Source of the DNA: Clostridia bacterium
GTDB lineage: Bacteria; Bacillota; Clostridia; Christensenellales; Aristaeellaceae
DNA length: 10,201 nt
Assembly: GCA_024404395.1 (NCBI GenBank)
Contig: JAKSPZ010000015.1
Coordinates: forward strand, 1-10,201
Reading direction: 5' to 3'
The first letter of the stretch is position 1. Each line of letters opens with the position of its first letter. A program made the position numbers and the translations under genes. Shown here one piece after another: positions 6,053-10,201 of the stretch. The notes below the pieces were generated by a model that was given only the letters and a program-made list of their open reading frames with translations, ran no database searches and was not told where the DNA came from.

Positions 6053-6080
6053 AACTGCCGTTCCGTTTGGAACGGCAGTT
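6053..6080. terminator. Bidirectional terminator between araC-type gene and BMP-domain gene
   Basis: A perfect 12-bp stem (AACTGCCGTTCC, 6053-6064, with 6069-6080) and a 4-base loop. On the plus strand TTTTGT-type bases follow the stem; on the minus strand CTTTTAT follows. It can end both convergent transcripts, whose stop codons lie 3 and 5 bases away. Confidence 0.88.
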
Positions 6081-6085
6081 TTGTA

Positions 6086-8068
6086 TTACTTGTTGTCGGT
6101 GAGGTTGAAGGGGTTGGTCCAGTTCATCTCGCTGGCGTCGGGGGCCTTGATGGAACGGATGCCCTGCAGTTCGACGAAGGCTTTGGCTTCGTCCGTGAGG
6201 TGCTCGGTCTCGGGGATGGTGCCGATAACATTCTGCGCCAGCCAGTCGATGCCGATGATCTCGGCGGGGGTCAGCGTCTGACCGGGCTTGCAGCGAATGT
6301 TGCTTTCCTGATCGGTGATGGTCTCGGCAAAGGGAACGATGTGACCGTCGCGGATGCCGTGGCGCAGGATGTCCGTCATGCGGCGGGTGCCCGCATCCAG
6401 CTTGCCGGAATAGAAGACGTCGATGGCGTTGGCGTCCATGCCCCACCAGTAATTCAGCGACTGGGCACCGGCGGCTTCGTCCGCCTGCCAGCTGCCGCTG
6501 CGGATGCGGTGGACAAGATCTTCATACAGACGGCCCCAGTTCCAGAAGGGCAGGGCAAGGTTGCGGAGCTCATCGCCGTTCTGATAATAAAGACCGAAGG
6601 CATGGGAGTTATGGGCAGGGGCGGCGATATCGCGGTTGGAGATGACATGCACGTCGTTCGCCTTGAAGATCTCGTCGGGATCGCTGTTCTTATCCGTGGA
6701 CCATGCGAGATAGACTTCCGCGCGGGGATTGGTCAGACGGGCGCCCATGGCGAAAGCGTTGATGCTGGCGGGAATGCCGTAGACCGGGTAGTCCGCGATG
6801 TAGCCGATGCGGTTGTTCTCGGCCACGGCACCGGCGATGGCGCCGATGATGTACTTCGCCTCGAACATGCGGAGGTAGTAGGAGCGGACGGTGTGGTAGA
6901 GCGGCAGCAGGGAGCAGTTCAGCACCTTGACGTTGGGTGCGCCGACGGCGGCCTTCATGGCGCCGTTCAGCAGGACGGGAGAGGTGGTGAAGATGATGTT
7001 GGTGCCGTCGTCGATGAGGCGCTCGATGGCAGCCTTGCAGTCTTCGGGCGCGACGTCGTTGACCATCTCGGTCTTGATCTTGTCGCCGAAAACGGATTCG
7101 ATGTGGTTCTTGCCCAGTTCGTGCCAGTAGGTCCAGCCGGAGACCTCGGCGTTGCGGTTGTTGACAAAGCCGATCTTCAGCTGTGCGGGCACGGAGCGCA
7201 TGAACTGGCTCAGGAGACCCGGCTTCTGCTGCTGATTGCTCATCAGCAGGGAGAAGGAAGTGTCGTGAGCGCGGGTCTTGAATTCGCCGGTGATGGCCTT
7301 CAGGTTGTTGCGGATGATGGAGGAGACCAGCAGATCGTTGCGGTCATAGCCGTAGACCTCCAGATAGATCAGAAAGGCATCCGCAAGGGTGAGCTTCAGC
7401 AGGTCGAGACCCGCAAGCTTGTATTCCTCGGAGAAGCGATAGAAAGCGCCGTTGAAGTCGGCTTCGGCTTCCGCGGTCCAGGGCGTGCCCTTCTTCTGAC
7501 CGACCAGCTCGATCAGACGGTCATAGCTGCCCGCTTCGCTGAACTCCAGATAGTTGATCTTGCAGTCCTTATTGAACTCAAGGTATTCATAGTAGATGCG
7601 GGTGGCGAGATCGTCGGACTTATGAGGGATGATGCGGGTCACGTCCGCTTCGATCATGGGCGCATTGATATAGCGGCTGACGGAAACGCGCTTGTTGCCT
7701 TCGATGACATAGTAGCGGCTCATGTACTCCAGCACCTTGATGGGCTCGCGAACGCCGTCCTGATAGACGCCGTTGTACAGATTGCGCCACTTGATGGCGA
7801 ACTCGGAGTTTTCCTCCAGCAGGGGCATGAAGTTGTTGGCAAAGGCATTGGTACGACCGTGATTGGCGGTGCCGGCGACGCGATCCAGCGGGATGGTGAT
7901 CAGACCGATATACACGTGTGCCAGGGAAAGGTGATCCGGTACCACCTCATCCAAAACGTCCGGGTAGGGGTTGGTTCCCTTCTGCAGTGCGACGCGATAG
8001 GCTTTGGTAGCCTGTTTCTTCGCTTTTTCGTAGCAATGCTCTTCCGGAACATCAAAAGTAAACGCCAT
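6086..8068 (-). CDS. ParB-like domain / BMP-PnrA-type ligand-binding fusion protein, no signal peptide
   Basis: 660-residue protein in two recognisable parts. Residues about 50-150 resemble the ParB/sulfiredoxin-like fold: IPLDRVAGT, then EPIKVLEYMSRYYVIEGNKRVS with the core VIEGNKRVSVSRYI at 121-134. A mostly helical linker (150-295) follows. Residues about 297-520 resemble the BMP/PnrA (Med-type) periplasmic ligand-binding family: KIGFVNNRNAEVSGW (298-312), DDGTNIIFTTSP, EAKYIIGAIAGAV (403-415), NRIGYIADYPVYGIPASINAFAMG (419-442). Classical BMP proteins are lipoproteins of nucleoside ABC transporters with an N-terminal signal and cysteine; here MAFTFDVPEEH has neither, so it should be cytoplasmic and act as a sensor or effector, not as a transport receptor. 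No transporter genes adjoin it. AGGAGG lies seven bases before the ATG. It has its own promoter and terminator. Similar long architectures are, as far as I recall, annotated only as BMP family proteins; function unknown. Confidence 0.85.
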   Translation of the reverse strand: MAFTFDVPEEHCYEKAKKQATKAYRVALQKGTNPYPDVLDEVVPDHLSLAHVYIGLITIPLDRVAGTANHGRTNAFANNFMPLLEENSEFAIKWRNLYNGVYQDGVREPIKVLEYMSRYYVIEGNKRVSVSRYINAPMIEADVTRIIPHKSDDLATRIYYEYLEFNKDCKINYLEFSEAGSYDRLIELVGQKKGTPWTAEAEADFNGAFYRFSEEYKLAGLDLLKLTLADAFLIYLEVYGYDRNDLLVSSIIRNNLKAITGEFKTRAHDTSFSLLMSNQQQKPGLLSQFMRSVPAQLKIGFVNNRNAEVSGWTYWHELGKNHIESVFGDKIKTEMVNDVAPEDCKAAIERLIDDGTNIIFTTSPVLLNGAMKAAVGAPNVKVLNCSLLPLYHTVRSYYLRMFEAKYIIGAIAGAVAENNRIGYIADYPVYGIPASINAFAMGARLTNPRAEVYLAWSTDKNSDPDEIFKANDVHVISNRDIAAPAHNSHAFGLYYQNGDELRNLALPFWNWGRLYEDLVHRIRSGSWQADEAAGAQSLNYWWGMDANAIDVFYSGKLDAGTRRMTDILRHGIRDGHIVPFAETITDQESNIRCKPGQTLTPAEIIGIDWLAQNVIGTIPETEHLTDEAKAFVELQGIRSIKAPDASEMNWTNPFNLTDNK

Positions 8069-8097
8069 TTGGGGGCCTCCTAATTTTCAGTGATAAC

Positions 8098-8126
8098 AGG
8101 ATAATGGAAAGAAATGGGTTTGTCAA
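8098..8126 (-). promoter_or_regulatory. Promoter of the ParB-like/BMP gene
   Basis: A perfect TTGACA at 8126-8121 and TATCCT at 8103-8098 with a 17-base spacer. Start near 8091, giving a leader of about 22 bases that includes the AGGAGG site. The -10 matches four of six bases, so moderate strength is expected. Confidence 0.7.
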
Positions 8127-8159
8127 CGTCGTTACTTTTTGTTTTGGTGAAATCCATAT

Positions 8160-8189
8160 AAAAAGCCTTCCGCACAGGGCGAAAGGCTT
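8160..8189 (-). terminator. Intrinsic terminator after the DegV gene
   Basis: Arms 8179-8189 and 8163-8173 form an 11-bp stem with one U-G pair and a 5-base loop; the last stem bases plus the following ones give UUUUUAU on the minus strand. It begins eight bases after the degV stop and insulates the next promoter at 8126. Confidence 0.9.
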
Positions 8190-8197
8190 GTAAAGAC

Positions 8198-9067
8198 TTA
8201 CTTTTTGTCCAGGAAGGCAACGCCGACCACACGGGGACCTGCGTTGGCGGCAACGGCGGCGCCGATCTGAGTGTGATCCACGGGGGGATAGCCCAGGGCT
8301 TCGGTGAGGGCCTGCGTCATGGCATCATCGTCTTCGGGATGGCTGCCGTAGATGACGCCGTAGGGAGAACCGGGACGGATCTCCGCCAGCACCTTCTTGA
8401 CCACGGTGGGGATGATCTTCTTCTCGCCGCGGACCTTGTCATCGGTGGCGATCACATGGTCGTACAGGCGCATGATGGGCTTCAGACCCATCAACTCGCC
8501 GACGAAAGCGGCGGCGCTGGGGATGCGGCCGGACTTGGCGGCATACTTCAGGGTGAAGGGCACGAAGAAGATGACGCAATGCTCGATCCAGTCGTTCATG
8601 AAGGCGAGGACTTCCTCGACGGAGCTGCCGTTCTTGGCAAGACGGGCGCCCTCGGTGACCGCGTAACCGTAGCCCGAGGCATAGGAGCGACCGTCGATGT
8701 TGTGGATGTGGAATGTCTTATCCGCGCCGGGATGGGCTTCATAGAACAGCTGTGCGGCGAGGCAGGCACTGTTGTAGGTGCCCGAACCCTCGGCGTTGAT
8801 GATGGCGTTGATGACATCGGTGACGCCGTCGGCAAAAGCCTTCTCGAACACCTCACCATACTGATAGATGGTGATCTGGGAGGTGCTGGGGATGGCGGGT
8901 GCCGCTTCGAGCATTTCGTAGAAACGGGTGTTGTCGAAATCCACGCGGCTGATGTAGGTAGTATCGCCGAAGGAGACGGGGAAATTCATCATTACGATGC
9001 CATATTCCTTTTCGACTTCGACGGAGATGTCCGATGCAGAGTCGGTAACAAAGCGAATGACTGACAT
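8198..9067 (-). CDS. DegV family fatty-acid-binding protein
   Basis: Cytoplasmic two-domain lipid-binding protein of 289 residues. Family members (FakB-type) hold a fatty acid for phosphorylation by a FakA kinase. Motifs seen: FVTDSASDIS near residues 6-15, TSQIT at 62-66 (the TSQPS/T-like fatty acid binding motif, here with Ile), AEGSGTYNSA at 92-101 whose Ser95 aligns with the carboxylate-binding serine, KYAAKSGRIP (174-183), GSHPEDDDAM (241-250), and GAAVAANAGPRVVGVAFL at the C-terminus, the usual DegV ending. GGAGG lies five bases before the ATG at 9067. It is 19 bases downstream of the D-2-hydroxyacid dehydrogenase and is probably co-transcribed. No kinase gene is in the window; such partners are often elsewhere. 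Family is certain; specific lipid partner is not known. Confidence 0.94.
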   Translation of the reverse strand: MSVIRFVTDSASDISVEVEKEYGIVMMNFPVSFGDTTYISRVDFDNTRFYEMLEAAPAIPSTSQITIYQYGEVFEKAFADGVTDVINAIINAEGSGTYNSACLAAQLFYEAHPGADKTFHIHNIDGRSYASGYGYAVTEGARLAKNGSSVEEVLAFMNDWIEHCVIFFVPFTLKYAAKSGRIPSAAAFVGELMGLKPIMRLYDHVIATDDKVRGEKKIIPTVVKKVLAEIRPGSPYGVIYGSHPEDDDAMTQALTEALGYPPVDHTQIGAAVAANAGPRVVGVAFLDKK

Positions 9068-9086
9068 AATTGCCTCCGATAAATGA

Positions 9087-10046
9087 TCAGCTGACGACGT
9101 TCTGAGGCTCGCCCTTCAGGAAAGCTTCGAGGTTCTTCTCAGCGATGGCCATCAGGCGCATACGTGCCTCTTTGGGTGCCCATGCGATGTGGGGAGTAAG
9201 GATGGCGTTCTCGGCGCCCAGCAGGGGGCTGTCGGCGGGGATGGGCTCCACGGTGGAAACGTCGGAGCACAGATAGCCGATCTTGCCGCTGTCAAGGGCT
9301 GCGCGGACGTCAGCGTCATCCAGAACGGCGCCGCGGGAGGTGTTGATGATGATCACGCCGTCCTTCATCTGATCGATGGTCTCCTTGCGGATGAGGCGGG
9401 TGGTCTCCTTGAAGAGGGGGCAGTTGAGGGAGACGATGTCGGCCTTGGCGAACAGCTCCTCGAGGGAGGCGGCGTGGCAGCCGTTTTCGTCCATCTCGGG
9501 CTTATAGCGGGGACCGTAGGCGAGGACATTCATGCCGAAGGCACGGGCAACCCTGGCGATGCCCTGACCGATGCGGCCGAAGCCGACGATGCCCATGGTC
9601 TTGCCGGCGAGCTCCATGAGGGGGGACTTCCAATAGCAGAAGTCGGCGCAGGCAGACCATTCGCCCGCGTGAACGGAGCGGGAATGATCGCCGACGTGGT
9701 GGCAGGCCTCCAGCAGCAGGGCGAAGGTCATCTGGACCACGGAATCGGTGGAATATGCGGGAATATTGCAGACGACAACGCCGTGCGCCTTGGCGGCGGC
9801 GAGGTCGATGTTATTGTAGCCGGTAGCCAGCTCGCCGATGAACTTGAGGTTCGGGCAGGCGGCAACGATCTCTTCGGTAATGACGCACTTGTTGGTGAAG
9901 ATGACTTCCGCGTCACCGATGCGCTCGACGATCTTATCCTTGGGGGTGCGCTCGTAAACGGTGCATTCGCCCATGGCCGCGATGTTGTCCCAGCTCAGGT
10001 CGCCGGGGTTTACGGTGTAGCCGTCGAGAATAACAATTTTGGACAT
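9087..10046 (-). CDS. D-2-hydroxyacid dehydrogenase, glycerate/hydroxypyruvate-type
   Basis: NAD(P)-dependent enzyme that reduces a 2-oxo acid to the D-2-hydroxy acid, or the reverse; 319 residues, the usual length. The substrate-binding region starts MSKIVILDGYTVNPGDLSW, typical of the glycerate dehydrogenase-like branch. LATGYNNID (73-81) and NIPAYSTDSV (94-103) follow. The Rossmann loop GFGRIG is at 155-160. The catalytic triad is present: Arg238 in NTSRGAV, Glu267 in DVSTVEP and His286 in TPHIAW. The ATG at 10046 has AGGAGG about ten bases upstream; an in-frame GTG at 10067 lies before that site and would add seven residues, so it is rejected. The promoter at 10074-10102 is near consensus, suggesting strong expression. 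The downstream degV gene is likely in the same transcript. The true substrate could be hydroxypyruvate, glyoxylate or another 2-oxo acid. Confidence 0.94.
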   Translation of the reverse strand: MSKIVILDGYTVNPGDLSWDNIAAMGECTVYERTPKDKIVERIGDAEVIFTNKCVITEEIVAACPNLKFIGELATGYNNIDLAAAKAHGVVVCNIPAYSTDSVVQMTFALLLEACHHVGDHSRSVHAGEWSACADFCYWKSPLMELAGKTMGIVGFGRIGQGIARVARAFGMNVLAYGPRYKPEMDENGCHAASLEELFAKADIVSLNCPLFKETTRLIRKETIDQMKDGVIIINTSRGAVLDDADVRAALDSGKIGYLCSDVSTVEPIPADSPLLGAENAILTPHIAWAPKEARMRLMAIAEKNLEAFLKGEPQNVVS

Positions 10047-10073
10047 GACAAAAAATCCTCCTATCACAGCTTC

Positions 10074-10102
10074 ATTATAACAGGCATAATGGCGGCTGTC
10101 AA
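10074..10102 (-). promoter_or_regulatory. Near-consensus promoter of the dehydrogenase-degV unit
   Basis: Perfect TTGACA at 10102-10097, a 17-base spacer, and a perfect TATAAT at 10079-10074 preceded by TGT, an extended -10. Start near 10067, just before the AGGAGG site. Its -35 lies two bases from that of the divergent promoter. Confidence 0.92.
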
Positions 10103-10104
10103 TC

Positions 10105-10134
10105 TTGACAATACGCGGTTTGGTAACGTATTAT
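10105..10134 (+). promoter_or_regulatory. Divergent promoter for the right-edge gene
   Basis: TTGACA at 10105-10110 and TATTAT at 10129-10134 with an 18-base spacer. Start near 10141, right at the GGAGGG site, so the leader is very short. The -35 boxes of the two divergent promoters form the palindrome TGTCAA-TC-TTGACA at 10097-10110. Confidence 0.75.
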
Positions 10135-10153
10135 GGAGACGGAGGGATAGATT

Positions 10154-10201
10154 ATGGTAAAGACAATCTGCAGAGACGTGTGGCTGACGCGCCTGCCGTC
10201 C
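10154..10201 (+). CDS. Start of an unidentified gene cut by the right edge (possibly peptide deformylase)
   Basis: Sixteen codons are visible: MVKTICRDVWLTRLPS. GGAGGG lies seven bases before the ATG and a promoter stands upstream, so the start is credible. The MVK-x-I-x-RDV-type opening resembles the beginning of clostridial peptide deformylases, which would remove the formyl group from nascent proteins. Too little sequence is present to be sure; the diagnostic GxGLAA-type motif lies beyond the edge. Coding status is likely, the name is tentative. Confidence 0.6.
   Translation, partial: MVKTICRDVWLTRLPS

Noticed and set aside
6200..8083. 627-residue plus-strand open frame opposite the BMP-domain gene
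   Set aside because: It mirrors the codon pattern of the minus-strand gene, is dominated by Gly, Ala, Asp and Val, matches no family I know, and lacks promoter and ribosome binding site. The minus-strand frame has clear domains.
10047..10067. GTG start seven codons upstream for the hydroxyacid dehydrogenase
   Set aside because: It lies before the AGGAGG site and at the expected transcription start; the ATG at 10046 gives the family's usual N-terminus.
8273..10160. Plus-strand frames opposite degV and the hydroxyacid dehydrogenase
   Set aside because: No ribosome binding sites or domains, and they lie opposite two well-supported genes.
1..10201. CRISPR arrays, tRNA or rRNA genes, insertion sequences, phage genes
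   Set aside because: No regularly spaced repeats, transposase or integrase motifs, or RNA gene signatures were seen on either strand.

Overview
The window looks like part of the chromosome of a GC-rich anaerobic Bacillota (Clostridia-type) bacterium. The pointers are strong AGGAGG-type ribosome binding sites, consensus sigma-A promoters, intrinsic terminators, a T-box riboswitch, a DegV protein and a ParB-like/BMP fusion protein. This assignment is an inference; no rRNA or tRNA gene is present to fix the lineage. I see no insertion sequence, phage gene or CRISPR array. The gene order reads as ordinary metabolic DNA with unusual regulation.

Layout. (1) Positions 1-3061, minus strand: a TRAP transporter operon, dctP-dctQ-dctM, with dctM cut by the left edge. 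It is driven by a promoter at 3034-3061 and preceded by a complete T-box leader (about 2759-3027). The specifier triplet reads AUC (isoleucine) and the antiterminator and terminator are mutually exclusive. Two GC-rich hairpins lie between dctP and dctQ. (2) Positions 3095-4989, minus strand: a two-gene unit with overlapping ATGA, encoding a xylose-isomerase-like TIM-barrel protein and a Gfo/Idh/MocA oxidoreductase, ending in a strong terminator. (3) Positions 4990-6080: a divergent regulatory region and an AraC-family regulator on the plus strand with two tandem promoters. It probably controls the isomerase/dehydrogenase pair. (4) Positions 6086-8126, minus strand: a single gene with its own promoter for a 660-residue protein that joins a ParB-like N-terminal segment to a BMP/PnrA-type ligand-binding domain and has no signal peptide. 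(5) Positions 8160-10102, minus strand: a two-gene unit for a D-2-hydroxyacid dehydrogenase and a DegV fatty-acid-binding protein. (6) Positions 10105-10201, plus strand: a divergent promoter and the first 16 codons of a gene that runs off the right edge.

How the parts may work together. The T-box senses uncharged tRNA-Ile, so uptake by the TRAP system should rise when isoleucine runs short. TRAP binding proteins usually bind carboxylates, so a branched-chain 2-oxo or 2-hydroxy acid, or a branched-chain amino acid, is a reasonable substrate guess. The isomerase/dehydrogenase pair with its AraC regulator looks like a small sugar or cyclitol catabolic module that is regulated separately. The isoleucine-specific T-box on a TRAP transporter and the cytoplasmic ParB-like/BMP fusion are the two most interesting items.
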